Shown here: positions 49,319-58,521 of the stretch, one piece after another | Layout of the letters: each line of letters opens with the position of its first letter | Numbering within the stretch: the first letter of the stretch is position 1 | NCBI RefSeq assembly: GCF_029960815.1 | Contig: NZ_JASBRE010000023.1 | Coordinates: 1-64,000, forward strand | DNA: 64,000 nucleotides | Reading direction: 5' to 3' | Origin: Pseudomonas sp. AL03 | Lineage (GTDB): Bacteria; Pseudomonadota; Gammaproteobacteria; Pseudomonadales; Pseudomonadaceae | The notes under the pieces: model-generated | Told to the model about the DNA's origin: nothing | What the model saw: only the letters and a program-made list of their open reading frames with translations | Database searches by the model: none | Translations under genes and position numbers: made by a program

Positions 49319-49790
49319 AGAATTCCGTTTCCGTTAATAACTGATAGATGCACCACAACTTTGCAGCGCACTCGCCACAACTTATTCGAAGAACACAAAA
49401 ACCACAAACATCACATCCAAGCCAATTAAATTAATATATTTCCGCCCCCAATACTTGAGACTAACAACTGGCGATTATTGTTTGTAATGTTCCTGTGGAG
49501 CAGGACATGCCGACATGGATGGTGGTCACGGGCAACGTGTCGGATTCCAGGCGAGTGGCGTTGCGCTGCTCAACCCTTTGAATGATTGATCCCCAAGTCG
49601 GGAAAACCGTCCATAATTCACAAGTCAATTGATTCAAGTCATTACACCGTCAGTAGATTTCCACCAACGTGACCAAAGGTCGCACCCTTGAGCCAGAGCG
49701 ACAGGCGTATCATTGCGCCACTGCAACACCTCTTTTTGACCGCGGTCGGCATGTACTGACCGAGGCATTTTTCCACTGCCGTGGGATGCA
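49319..49790. other. AT-rich intergenic region upstream of ccoG
   Basis: 472 bp without a supported gene. The first 150 bases are distinctly AT-rich (runs such as TTAAATTAATATATTT near 49425-49441) and probably came with the metallophosphoesterase. TTGAT-TCAA-GTCAT (49629-49642) is a half-conserved Anr-like site that could serve ccoG. The stretch from about 49500 returns to normal composition. Confidence 0.4.
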
Positions 49791-51200
49791 ATGATGAGCA
49801 ACCAGATTCCGGTACACGACGTCACACCTGCCAAGAACAAAAGCGTCGACCTCTACGCCTCTCGAGAAAAAATCTACACCCGCGCCTTCACCGGTCTGTT
49901 CCGCAACCTGCGGATGATGGGCGGTGCCGGGCTGTTTCTGCTGTATTTCGGTACGGTCTGGCTGAGCTGGGGCGGCCATCAGGCCGTCTGGTGGAACCTG
50001 CCGGAGCGCAAATTCTTCATCTTTGGCGCAACCTTCTGGCCTCAGGACTTCATCCTGCTCTCGGGGATCCTGATCGTCAGCGCCTTCGGCCTGTTCTTCA
50101 TTACCGTGTACGCCGGGCGAGTCTGGTGCGGCTATACCTGCCCACAGAGTGTCTGGACCTGGATTTTCATGTGGTGCGAGAAGGTCACCGAAGGCGACCG
50201 CAACCAGCGCATCAAGCTCGACAAAGCGCCCATGAGCGCCAACAAATTCTTGCGCAAACTCAGCAAACACTCGATGTGGCTGTTGATTGGCTTCGTGACC
50301 GGCATGACCTTCGTGGGTTACTTCTCGCCCATTCGCGAACTGACCATCGACTTCTTCACCGGTGAAGCCGACGGCTGGTCGTATTTCTGGGTCGGCTTCT
50401 TCACCCTCGCCACCTACGGCAATGCCGGCTGGTTGCGCGAGCAGGTGTGCATTTACATGTGCCCGTACGCGCGCTTCCAGAGTGTGATGTTCGACAAAGA
50501 CACCCTGATCGTTTCCTACGACCCGCGTCGTGGTGAAAGCCGCGGTCCGCGCAAGAAAGGCGTCGACTACAAGGCCATGGGCCTGGGCGACTGCATCGAC
50601 TGCACCATGTGCGTCCAGGTTTGCCCGACCGGTATCGACATCCGCGACGGCCTGCAAGTCGAATGCATCGGCTGTGCGGCCTGCATCGATGCCTGCGACA
50701 GCATCATGGACAAAATGGATTACCCGCGCGGCCTGATCAGTTACACCACCGAGCACAACCTGTCCGGGCAAAAAACCCATAAACTGCGCCCGCGCCTGAT
50801 CGGCTATGCCACGGTGCTGCTGGCGATGATCGCTTTGCTGATGACCGCGTTCTTCATGCGTTCGCTGGTCGGTTTCGACGTCAGCAAGGACCGCGTGCTG
50901 TACCGTGAGAACGCCGAAGGCCGGATCGAAAACGTCTACAGCCTGAAGATCATGAACAAGGATCAACGCGACCACACCTACCTGCTCGAAGCCGCTGGCC
51001 TGCCGGACCTCAAACTGCAAGGCAAGCGCGAGATCAAGGTCGCCGCCGGAGAGATTTTCAGCCAACCGGTCGAACTGTCCATCGCTCCGGAAAAACTGCC
51101 ATCGAGCACCAACGAGGTGAAATTCATCCTCAAGGATGCCGATGACGACAACGTCCACATTGAAGCCAAGAGCCGGTTCATCGGCCCACAAGTTCGTTGA
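49791..51200 (+). CDS. ccoG: Cytochrome c oxidase accessory protein CcoG
   Basis: Membrane iron-sulfur protein of the RdxA/FixG type, needed for copper reduction during cbb3 assembly. About 469 aa. Several helices; WCGYTCPQSVW near residue 112, CIYMCPYARFQ near 220, and a two-cluster ferredoxin region CIDCTMCVQVCP ... CIGCAACIDACD near 268-303. The C-terminal immunoglobulin-like domain is periplasmic. ATG 49791 and ATG 49794 are adjacent; MSNQIPVHDV (49794) fits the family slightly better. It starts the ccoGHIS maturation operon. Confidence 0.95.
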   Translation: MMSNQIPVHDVTPAKNKSVDLYASREKIYTRAFTGLFRNLRMMGGAGLFLLYFGTVWLSWGGHQAVWWNLPERKFFIFGATFWPQDFILLSGILIVSAFGLFFITVYAGRVWCGYTCPQSVWTWIFMWCEKVTEGDRNQRIKLDKAPMSANKFLRKLSKHSMWLLIGFVTGMTFVGYFSPIRELTIDFFTGEADGWSYFWVGFFTLATYGNAGWLREQVCIYMCPYARFQSVMFDKDTLIVSYDPRRGESRGPRKKGVDYKAMGLGDCIDCTMCVQVCPTGIDIRDGLQVECIGCAACIDACDSIMDKMDYPRGLISYTTEHNLSGQKTHKLRPRLIGYATVLLAMIALLMTAFFMRSLVGFDVSKDRVLYRENAEGRIENVYSLKIMNKDQRDHTYLLEAAGLPDLKLQGKREIKVAAGEIFSQPVELSIAPEKLPSSTNEVKFILKDADDDNVHIEAKSRFIGPQVR

Positions 51201-51211
51201 GAGAAGTGATC

Positions 51212-51751
51212 ATGCCCGCACCAACTGCCGCAAGTCCCTGGTACAAGCACCTTTGGCCGTGGATCATCATCGCCATCCTGGCGTGTTCCGTGACCCTGAC
51301 CTTGTCCATGGTGACGATCGCGGTGAAAAACCCGGACAACCTGGTCAACGACAACTATTACGAGGCTGGCAAAGGCATCAACCGCTCCCTCGACCGTGAA
51401 CTGCTGGCGCAGACCCTGCTGCTGCGCGCCCGCGTTCATCTGGACGACGTGACCGGCGAAGTCGATTTGCGCCTGAGCGGCAACAGCCAACCCAAAACCC
51501 TGGAGCTGAACCTGATCTCGCCGACCCAGCCCGAGAAGGATCGCAAGATCACCCTGGCGCGCAGCGAAACCGAACAGGGCCGCTACATTGGCCAGTTGAG
51601 CGACAAGGTCGACGGTCGCCGCTTTGTAGAACTGCTGGGCGTACAGGACGACAAGACCTGGCGCATGTTCGAAGAAGAACAGGTCAGCCATGACAAGGAT
51701 TTGCTGCTGGGTGATGAGCCGCTGCAGGGTGCGGAAGACCTGAAGAAGTAA
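51212..51751 (+). CDS. ccoH: FixH/CcoH family assembly protein
   Basis: A 179-aa protein with one N-terminal helix (LWPWIIIAILACSVTLTL) and a periplasmic domain, required for cbb3 assembly. ATG 51212 (MPAPTAASPWYKHLWP) is chosen over a start five codons earlier. The conserved DNYYEAGKGINRSLDR segment near residue 47 is typical of FixH. It is 11 bases after ccoG. Confidence 0.92.
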   Translation: MPAPTAASPWYKHLWPWIIIAILACSVTLTLSMVTIAVKNPDNLVNDNYYEAGKGINRSLDRELLAQTLLLRARVHLDDVTGEVDLRLSGNSQPKTLELNLISPTQPEKDRKITLARSETEQGRYIGQLSDKVDGRRFVELLGVQDDKTWRMFEEEQVSHDKDLLLGDEPLQGAEDLKK

Positions 51752-51760
51752 GCCTTACCC

Positions 51761-51872
51761 TGATCGTTCCCACGCTCTGCGTGGGAACGCAGCCAGGGAC
51801 GCTCCGCGTCCCAGCCGAAGCGGACGCGGAGCGTCCGGGGAGGCATTCCCACGCAGAGCGTGGGAACGATCA
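51761..51872. repeat. Composite double-palindrome element between ccoH and ccoI
   Basis: Outer arms 51761-51787 and 51846-51872 are perfect 27-base reverse complements, each itself a palindrome (TTCCCACGC...GCGTGGGAA). Between them lie two smaller GACGC-TCC-GCGTC type palindromes. The same architecture occurs at 58399-58507. It separates ccoH from ccoI inside an otherwise tight operon. Confidence 0.9.
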
Positions 51873-51886
51873 TCGGACAACGCCTC

Positions 51887-54337
51887 ATGACCACCCAACT
51901 TTCCTGCTACCACTGCGCCCTGCCCGTCCCGGCCGGCAGCCGCTTCACCGCTGCCGTCCTCGGTGAAGCCCGCGAGTTCTGCTGCCCGGGTTGCCAGGCC
52001 GTGGCCGAAGCAATCGTGGCTGGCGGCCTGGAAAGCTATTACCAGCATCGCAGCGAGTCATCGGCCAACCCCGAAGCGCTGCCGGTGCAGTTGGTGGACG
52101 AACTGGCGCTGTACGACCGCGCCGATGTACAAGCACCCTTCGTCCGCCACGAAGGCGACCTTGCCGAAACCACTCTGTTGATGGAAGGCATCAGTTGCGC
52201 GGCTTGCGGCTGGTTGATCGAGAAACACCTGCGCGGCTTGCCGGCGGTGGCCGAAGCGCGCCTGAACCTGTCCAACCATCGCCTGCACGTGCGCTGGGCC
52301 GATGCGCAACTGCCGCTGAGCCAGGTACTCAGCGAATTGCGCCACATCGGTTACGCCGCGCACCCGTATCAAGCCGACCGCGCCAGCGAACAACTGGCCA
52401 GCGAAAACCGCCTGGCCCTGCGCCAACTCGGCGTGGCCGGGCTGCTGTGGTTCCAGGCGATGATGGCGACCATGGCCACCTGGCCGGAATTCAACATTGA
52501 TCTCAGCCCCGAGCTGCACACTATCCTGCGCTGGGTCGCGTTATTTCTCACCACCCCGATCGTGTTCTACAGCTGCGCGCCATTCTTCAAAGGCGCGATG
52601 CGCGATTTGCGCACCCGCCACCTGACCATGGACGTCTCGGTCTCGCTGGCCATTGGCAGTGCTTATATCGCCGGGATCTGGACTTCGATCACCGGCGTCG
52701 GAGAACTGTATTTCGATGCGGTGGGCATGTTCGCGCTGTTCCTGCTGGCCGGACGGTATCTGGAACGCCGTGCCCGCGAACGCACCGCCGCCGCCACCGC
52801 GCAACTGGTCAACCTGTTACCCGCCTCGTGTCTGCGCCTGAATGCCGACGGCCAGAGCGATCGGATCCTGCTCAGCGAACTGCGCGTCGGCGATCAAGTG
52901 CTGGTGCATCCCGGCGCAATCCTTCCGGCTGACGGTAAGATCCTCGACGGTCAGTCGAACATCGACGAATCCCTGCTGACCGGCGAATACCTGCCACAGC
53001 CGCGCACACCGGGCGATGCCGTCACCGCCGGCACCCTGAATGTCGAAGGTGCATTGACCGTGGAAGTCCTGGCGCTGGGGCAAGACACCCGACTGTCCGC
53101 CATCGTCCGCCTGCTGGACCGTGCTCAGGCCGAGAAGCCGCGACTGGCGGAAATAGCCGACCGCGCCGCGCAATGGTTCCTGCTGCTATCGCTGATTGCC
53201 GCTGCCGTCATCGGCCTGATCTGGTGGGAACTGGATTCGTCGCGGGCCTTCTGGATTGTGTTGGCAATGCTCGTTGCGACATGCCCGTGTGCCTTGTCCC
53301 TCGCCACGCCGACCGCCCTCACTGCCGCCACCGGAACACTGCACAAACTCGGTTTGCTGCTGACTCGCGGTCATGTGCTGGAAGGCCTGAACCAGATCGA
53401 CACGGTGATTTTCGACAAGACCGGCACGCTCACCGAAGGGCGCTTGGCGTTGCGCTCAATCCGCCCGCTCGGCGCACTCAACAGCGATCAGTGCCTGAGC
53501 CTGGCCGCTGCTCTGGAAAACCGCTCTGAACATCCGATCGCCCGCGCATTTGGCCGCGCACCGCTCGCTGCCGAAGAAGTCCACAGCACACCAGGGCTAG
53601 GCCTCGAAGGGTTGGTCGGTGAGCAACGCCTGCGCATCGGCCAACCGGGTTTTGTCTGTGAACTCAGTGGCGCTGCCGTGCCGTTGATGCCGGATGAAGC
53701 CGGTCAATGGCTGTTGCTCGGCGACAACCAGGGGCCGTTGGCATGGTTTGTTCTCGACGACCGTTTGCGTGCCGACGCACCCGCGCTACTCGCCGCCTGC
53801 AAGTCTCGCGGCTGGCGCACGCTGTTGTTGTCCGGTGACAGCTCGCCGATGGTCGCCAGTGTCGCCGCGGAACTCGGCATCGATGAAGCCCGTGGCGGCT
53901 TACGTCCGGACGACAAATTGCAGGTCCTGCAACAGCTCCACAAGGAAGGCCGCAAGGTGTTGATGCTCGGTGACGGCGTCAACGACGTGCCAGTGCTGGC
54001 CGCCGCCGACATCAGCGTGGCCATGGGTTCGGCCACCGACCTGGCGAAAACCAGCGCCGACGCGGTATTGCTGTCGAACCGCCTCGACGCACTGGTACAA
54101 GCCTTCAGCCTGGCGCGGCGCACCCGTCGGGTAATCATCGAGAACCTGCTGTGGGCCGGGCTGTACAATGGCCTCATGTTGCCGTTCGCTGCCCTCGGCT
54201 GGATCACTCCGGTGTGGGCCGCGGTCGGCATGTCCATCAGTTCGTTGACCGTGGTGCTGAACGCTCTGCGCCTGACTCGCATGCCAAAGACGCCTGCGGT
54301 CAGCGCCACGCCAGAAACCCGCCCGCTGCCGGCCTGA
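51887..54337 (+). CDS. ccoI: Copper-transporting P1B-type ATPase CcoI/FixI
   Basis: Copper exporter that supplies CuB of cbb3 oxidase. 816 aa. N-terminal metal site CYHCALP and CCPGCQA, then an HMA domain with GISCAACGW near residue 105. The P-type core has the CPC motif (ATCPCALSLATPT near 466), phosphorylation site DKTGTLTEG near 508 and GDGVNDVPVL near 697. ATG 51887 is used; the frame is open back into the repeat, but those codons belong to the palindrome. Confidence 0.95.
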   Translation: MTTQLSCYHCALPVPAGSRFTAAVLGEAREFCCPGCQAVAEAIVAGGLESYYQHRSESSANPEALPVQLVDELALYDRADVQAPFVRHEGDLAETTLLMEGISCAACGWLIEKHLRGLPAVAEARLNLSNHRLHVRWADAQLPLSQVLSELRHIGYAAHPYQADRASEQLASENRLALRQLGVAGLLWFQAMMATMATWPEFNIDLSPELHTILRWVALFLTTPIVFYSCAPFFKGAMRDLRTRHLTMDVSVSLAIGSAYIAGIWTSITGVGELYFDAVGMFALFLLAGRYLERRARERTAAATAQLVNLLPASCLRLNADGQSDRILLSELRVGDQVLVHPGAILPADGKILDGQSNIDESLLTGEYLPQPRTPGDAVTAGTLNVEGALTVEVLALGQDTRLSAIVRLLDRAQAEKPRLAEIADRAAQWFLLLSLIAAAVIGLIWWELDSSRAFWIVLAMLVATCPCALSLATPTALTAATGTLHKLGLLLTRGHVLEGLNQIDTVIFDKTGTLTEGRLALRSIRPLGALNSDQCLSLAAALENRSEHPIARAFGRAPLAAEEVHSTPGLGLEGLVGEQRLRIGQPGFVCELSGAAVPLMPDEAGQWLLLGDNQGPLAWFVLDDRLRADAPALLAACKSRGWRTLLLSGDSSPMVASVAAELGIDEARGGLRPDDKLQVLQQLHKEGRKVLMLGDGVNDVPVLAAADISVAMGSATDLAKTSADAVLLSNRLDALVQAFSLARRTRRVIIENLLWAGLYNGLMLPFAALGWITPVWAAVGMSISSLTVVLNALRLTRMPKTPAVSATPETRPLPA

Positions 54338-54359
54338 GCCGCGTGGGCATGGAGTCCAG

Positions 54360-54578
54360 ATGCCAGCTCTCTATGTGATGATCCCGGCCGCGCTGCTGAT
54401 CGTGGCCATCGCTATTTACATCTTCTTCTGGGCAGTCGACAGCGGTCAGTACGATGACCTCGACGGCCCGGCCCACAGCATTCTGTTCGACGACCAGGAC
54501 CCTAACCACAAGGCGGCCGTCGACGAAGCCAGCGGCCATCCGGCCAAACCGGACGACAAGGCCCCTCCCCATGCTTGA
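54360..54578 (+). CDS. ccoS: cbb3 oxidase assembly protein CcoS
   Basis: A 72-aa protein with one helix (MPALYVMIPAALLIVAIAIYIFFWAV) followed by a short acidic, His/Asp-rich tail (DDLDGPAHSILFDDQD). It is needed for haem and copper insertion in CcoN. GGAG precedes the ATG. The 3' end overlaps the next gene by 8 bases. Confidence 0.93.
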   Translation: MPALYVMIPAALLIVAIAIYIFFWAVDSGQYDDLDGPAHSILFDDQDPNHKAAVDEASGHPAKPDDKAPPHA

Positions 54579-55254
54579 GTTGGCGCCGCTGCTGGTGTCT
54601 GCGGTGATTCTCGGTCTGCTCGGTGGCGGGCATTGCCTGGGCATGTGCGGCGGTTTGATGGGCGCGCTGACCCTGGCGATTCCCAAGGAACAACGCAGCC
54701 GACGCTTTCGACTGCTGCTGGCCTACAACCTGGGGCGAATTCTCAGCTATGCAACGGCCGGCCTGCTGATCGGCCTGGCCGGCTGGGCGGTGGCCAACAG
54801 CCCGGCGGCGATGTTCATGCGCGTCATCGCCGCATTGCTGTTGGTCGCCATGGGCTTGTACCTCGCCGGTTGGTGGAGCGGCCTGACCCGCATCGAAAGC
54901 CTCGGTCGCGGCCTGTGGCGGCATATCCAGCCGGTTGCCAATAAACTGCTGCCGGTGTCGAGTGTACCCCGTGCGTTGCTGCTGGGCGCGCTCTGGGGCT
55001 GGTTGCCGTGCGGGTTGGTTTACAGCACGTTGCTGTGGTCGGCGAGTCAGGGCAATGCGCTGGACAGTGCGCTTTTGATGCTCGCGTTCGGGCTCGGCAC
55101 CTGGCCAGTGTTGCTCGCCACGGGGCTGGCGGCTGAACGGGTCACGGCGTTGTTGCGCAAGCGTAGCGTGCGCATGACTGGCGGATTACTGGTGATTCTG
55201 TTCGGCATCTGGACCTTGCCGGGACCGCATCAGCATTGGCTCATGGGCCACTAA
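54571..55254 (+). CDS. TauE/SafE-like membrane protein of the cco maturation operon
   Basis: 227 aa with about six helices. It carries GGGHCLGMCGGLMGAL near residue 19, a cysteine-containing motif seen in the family members that sit next to ccoS and have been suggested to help copper delivery. Annotated elsewhere as sulfite exporter TauE/SafE. It overlaps ccoS by 8 bases, so it is co-translated. The copper role is inference from position and the Cys/Met-rich motif. Confidence 0.88.
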   Translation: MLELAPLLVSAVILGLLGGGHCLGMCGGLMGALTLAIPKEQRSRRFRLLLAYNLGRILSYATAGLLIGLAGWAVANSPAAMFMRVIAALLLVAMGLYLAGWWSGLTRIESLGRGLWRHIQPVANKLLPVSSVPRALLLGALWGWLPCGLVYSTLLWSASQGNALDSALLMLAFGLGTWPVLLATGLAAERVTALLRKRSVRMTGGLLVILFGIWTLPGPHQHWLMGH

Positions 55255-55273
55255 ATTTGCGGCGCGCCCCTGT

Positions 55274-55399
55274 AGCAGCTGCCGAAGGCTGCGTTCGGCG
55301 GCGAAGCCGTCGTAAACCCTCCACCGCAGATCCCCGGATCAACCGCGTGCACCGTATTGGCGAGGACTGCGTCCTCGAACGCAGCCTTCGGCAGCTGCT
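55274..55399. repeat. Inverted REP pair (AGCAGCTGCCGAAGGCTGCG family)
   Basis: The arms at 55274-55297 and 55376-55399 are perfect 24-base reverse complements, with a GC-rich spacer that includes further short palindromes (GAGGAC-TGC-GTCCTC near 55362-55376). Related to the element at 32588-32720. It lies between the cco maturation operon and hemN. Confidence 0.88.
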
Positions 55400-55428
55400 T
55401 CAGGTTCACGCTGCCCACCCGACCAACT

Positions 55429-55442
55429 TTGATGCAAATCAA
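55429..55442 (+). promoter_or_regulatory. Consensus Anr box upstream of hemN
   Basis: TTGAT-GCAA-ATCAA is a perfect match to the Anr/FNR consensus, 64 bases before the hemN ATG. hemN is a known Anr target in P. aeruginosa, so activation at low oxygen is expected. Confidence 0.93.
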
Positions 55443-55506
55443 GATGCCCCACCGCGCCTCCCCATAGACTCGCTGACACTGCCAGCCTATCCGGGGGAAT
55501 GCCCGC

Positions 55507-56892
55507 ATGTTGCTCGACGCCATTCGTTGGGATACCGATCTGATCCGCCGTTATGACCTGGCGGGACCGCGTTACACCTCGTACCCGACCGCCGCGCAAT
55601 TCGACGGTCATGTCGGTACCTTCGACCTCTTCCATGCACTGCGCGAAAGCCGTAAGGCCCTGCGTCCGTTGTCGCTGTACGTGCATGTGCCGTTCTGCGC
55701 GAACATTTGCTACTACTGCGCCTGCAACAAAGTCATCACCAAGGATCGCGGCCGGGCCCTGCCCTATTTGCAGCGTCTGGAGCAGGAAATCCAGTTGATC
55801 GCCTGCCACCTCGACCCCGCGCAGGAAGTCGAGCAACTGCATTTCGGCGGCGGCACCCCGACCTTTCTCAATCACGATGAACTGCGCCAGTTGATGGCCC
55901 AGTTGCGCAAAAGCTTCAACTTGCTGGACGACGATTCCGGCGACTACGGCATCGAAATCGACCCTCGCGAAGCCGACTGGTCGACCATGGGCCTGCTCCG
56001 TGAACTGGGCTTCAATCGGGTCAGTATCGGCCTGCAAGACCTCGACCCGGCGGTGCAACGGGCGGTCAATCGCCTGCAAAGCCTGGAAGAAACCCGCGCG
56101 GTGATCGACGCTGCCCGCACGCTGCAGTTTCGCTCGATCAACATTGACCTGATCTACGGCTTGCCGAGACAGACGCCCGAGAACTTCGCCCACACCGTCG
56201 ATGAAGTCATCAACCTGCAACCGGACCGCCTCTCGGTGTTCAACTACGCGCACCTGCCAGAACGCTTCATACCGCAACGACGAATCAACAGCGACGAACT
56301 GCCGACACCGGCGCAGAAACTGGAAATACTCCAGGGCACGATCGAGCAGCTGACCAAGGCCGGTTACCGCTACATCGGCATGGACCACTTCGCGCTGCCC
56401 GACGATGAACTGGCGATTGCTCAGGAAGAATCGACCCTGCAACGCAACTTCCAGGGTTACACCACCCACGGCCATTGCGACTTGATTGGCCTGGGCGTCT
56501 CCGCCATCAGCCAGATCGGCGACTTGTATTGCCAGAACAGCAGCGACCTGAATCAGTACCAGAACACGTTGGCCAGCGCGCAGCTGGCCACCAGCCGTGG
56601 TCTGCTGTGCACCACCGATGACCGGCTGCGACGTGCGGTCATCCAACAACTGATCTGCACTTTCAGCCTGGAATTCGCCCAGATCGAACAAGCCTTCAAC
56701 ATCGACTTTCAGGGCTACTTCGGCGAACTCTGGCCACAGTTGCAGGGAATGGCCGACGATGGACTGATAGAGCTTGATAACGAACGGATTACTGTACAGC
56801 CCGCCGGACGATTGCTGGTGCGTTCGGTGTGCAGGGTGTTCGACGCGTACCTGGAGCAGCAAAATCGCCAGCGGTTTTCACGGGGGATCTAG
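55507..56892 (+). CDS. hemN: Oxygen-independent coproporphyrinogen III oxidase
   Basis: Radical-SAM enzyme converting coproporphyrinogen III to protoporphyrinogen IX without O2. 461 aa. The cluster motif is CANICYYC near residues 62-69 (CxxxCxxC), followed by FGGGTPTFL near 117. It begins MLLDAIRWDTDLIRRYDLAG, as in other Pseudomonas HemN. It is placed between the cco genes and anr, and its promoter carries a perfect Anr box. Confidence 0.96.
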   Translation: MLLDAIRWDTDLIRRYDLAGPRYTSYPTAAQFDGHVGTFDLFHALRESRKALRPLSLYVHVPFCANICYYCACNKVITKDRGRALPYLQRLEQEIQLIACHLDPAQEVEQLHFGGGTPTFLNHDELRQLMAQLRKSFNLLDDDSGDYGIEIDPREADWSTMGLLRELGFNRVSIGLQDLDPAVQRAVNRLQSLEETRAVIDAARTLQFRSINIDLIYGLPRQTPENFAHTVDEVINLQPDRLSVFNYAHLPERFIPQRRINSDELPTPAQKLEILQGTIEQLTKAGYRYIGMDHFALPDDELAIAQEESTLQRNFQGYTTHGHCDLIGLGVSAISQIGDLYCQNSSDLNQYQNTLASAQLATSRGLLCTTDDRLRRAVIQQLICTFSLEFAQIEQAFNIDFQGYFGELWPQLQGMADDGLIELDNERITVQPAGRLLVRSVCRVFDAYLEQQNRQRFSRGI

Positions 56893-57019
56893 CAATCACC
56901 TCACTGCCGGTCTACGAAACGCTGATTTACGACCCTGCGACAAAATCGTCGCGTGCCTGAACGTCCTCCCGTGGGTTACCCTTACGGCTTATGTGTGTTT
57001 TCCCACAAGGATTGAAGAA

Positions 57020-57754
57020 ATGTCCGAGCCAGTAAAACTGCGCGCTCATAACCAGGCCCATTGCAAGGATTGCAGCCTGGCCCCCCTTTGCTTGCCACTT
57101 TCTTTGAATCTGGAAGACATGGATGCGCTGGACGAAATCGTTAAACGTGGCCGCCCGCTGAAAAAAGGCGAATTCCTGTTCCGCCAGGGCGACACGTTCG
57201 ATTCCGTTTATGCAGTACGCTCTGGCGCCCTGAAGACCTTCAGCCTGAGCGATGGCGGCGAAGAACAACTCACCGGTTTCCACCTGCCGAGTGAACTGGT
57301 CGGCCTGTCGGGCATGGACACCGAAAAACACCCGGTCTCGGCGCAAGCCATGGAAACCACATCGGTGTGTGAAATCCCTTTCGAACGCCTCGACGAACTG
57401 GCGCTGCAACTGCCGCAACTGCGTCGTCAGTTGATGCGCGTGATGAGTCGCGAGATTCGCGACGACCAGCAAATGATGTTGCTGCTGTCGAAGAAAACCG
57501 CCGACGAGCGCATCGCCACGTTCCTGGTCAACCTGTCGGCCCGTTTCCGCGCCCGGGGGTTCTCGGCCAACCAGTTTCGCCTGAGCATGTCGCGCAACGA
57601 AATTGGTAATTACCTGGGCCTGGCGGTGGAAACCGTGTCCCGGGTATTCACTCGTTTCCAGCAAAACGAACTGATCGCCGCTGAAGGCAAGGAAATTCAT
57701 ATCCTCGACCCGATCCAGCTCTGCGCCCTGGCCGGCGGTTCGCTGGAAGGCTGA
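57020..57754 (+). CDS. anr: Oxygen-responsive regulator Anr (FNR family)
   Basis: Global activator of microaerobic and anaerobic genes. 244 aa. The [4Fe-4S] ligands are Cys15, Cys18, Cys24 and Cys117. The cyclic-nucleotide-like sensor core spans about 35-150 and the HTH is at about 189-214 (SMSRNEIGNYLGLAVETVSR). Glu, Ser and Arg of the recognition helix (ETVSR) match FNR specificity for TTGAT half-sites. ATG 57020 is chosen because the upstream open frame overlaps hemN. Predicted targets in this window include the first cco operon and hemN. Confidence 0.97.
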   Translation: MSEPVKLRAHNQAHCKDCSLAPLCLPLSLNLEDMDALDEIVKRGRPLKKGEFLFRQGDTFDSVYAVRSGALKTFSLSDGGEEQLTGFHLPSELVGLSGMDTEKHPVSAQAMETTSVCEIPFERLDELALQLPQLRRQLMRVMSREIRDDQQMMLLLSKKTADERIATFLVNLSARFRARGFSANQFRLSMSRNEIGNYLGLAVETVSRVFTRFQQNELIAAEGKEIHILDPIQLCALAGGSLEG

Positions 57755-57833
57755 TTTCGGCGATTGCGGCTGAGCGAAACGGTTCAGCCGCCGTTATACT
57801 GCGTCGTTTGCAGCCTGCCAGGATTCTTCGACT

Positions 57834-58382
57834 ATGGCCTTCGACTCCTTCGACATCAAATCCCTCATACGCCCCGTGATCGACTTTCCCAAGCCGGGTG
57901 TGATCTTTCGCGACATTACCCCGCTGTTCCAGTCCCCCACGGCCCTGCGTCTGGTGATGGACAGCTTTGCCCATCGTTATGTCGAGGCCGACTTCACCCA
58001 TATCGGTGCGATGGACGCGCGTGGTTTTCTGATCGGTTCGGTCCTGGCCTATCAACTGAACAAGCCACTGGTGCTGTTCCGCAAGCAAGGCAAGCTGCCC
58101 GCCGACGTGCTGGCCGAGGGTTATGCGACCGAGTACGGCGAAGCGTTCCTCGAAGTCCACGCCGACAGCCTGTGCGAGGGCGATTCGGTGGTGATGTTCG
58201 ATGACCTGATCGCCACGGGCGGTACGCTGATTGCGGCAGCAAACCTGATTCGACGCATGGGTGCCCGGGTTCATGAAGCGGCGGCGATCATTGATTTGCC
58301 GGAACTGGGCGGGTCGCAGCGTCTGGAAGACATGGGGATTCCGACGTTTTGCCTGACGCAGTTTGCCCTGGACGATAAGTAA
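57834..58382 (+). CDS. apt: Adenine phosphoribosyltransferase
   Basis: Purine salvage enzyme that makes AMP from adenine and PRPP. 182 aa. The PRPP loop VVMFDDLIATGGTL is at about residues 119-132, and GFLIGSVLAYQL near 64 is typical of Apt. It follows anr in the same direction with a 79-base gap, as in P. aeruginosa. Start ATG 57834. Confidence 0.96.
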   Translation: MAFDSFDIKSLIRPVIDFPKPGVIFRDITPLFQSPTALRLVMDSFAHRYVEADFTHIGAMDARGFLIGSVLAYQLNKPLVLFRKQGKLPADVLAEGYATEYGEAFLEVHADSLCEGDSVVMFDDLIATGGTLIAAANLIRRMGARVHEAAAIIDLPELGGSQRLEDMGIPTFCLTQFALDDK

Positions 58383-58398
58383 GGCAGCTGGGCTTGAT

Positions 58399-58507
58399 TG
58401 ATCGTTCCCACGCTCTGCGTGGGAATGCCTCAACGGACGCTCCGCGTCCGCTTTTGGGACGCGGAGCGTCCCGGGCTGCATTCCCACGCGGAGCGTGGGA
58501 ACGATCA
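58399..58507. repeat. Composite double-palindrome element after apt
   Basis: Outer arms 58399-58428 and 58478-58507 are 30-base reverse complements with one mismatch. Inner palindromes (GGACGC-TCC-GCGTCC and GGGACGC-GGA-GCGTCCC) lie between. Same architecture as 51761-51872. It occupies the gap between convergent apt and the acyl-CoA dehydrogenase. Confidence 0.9.
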
Positions 58508-58521
58508 GCTCACCGTAAAAC

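Noticed and set aside
51860..51886. Upstream ATG for ccoI
   Set aside because: The nine extra codons lie at the end of the palindromic repeat, so they are not expected to be conserved coding sequence.
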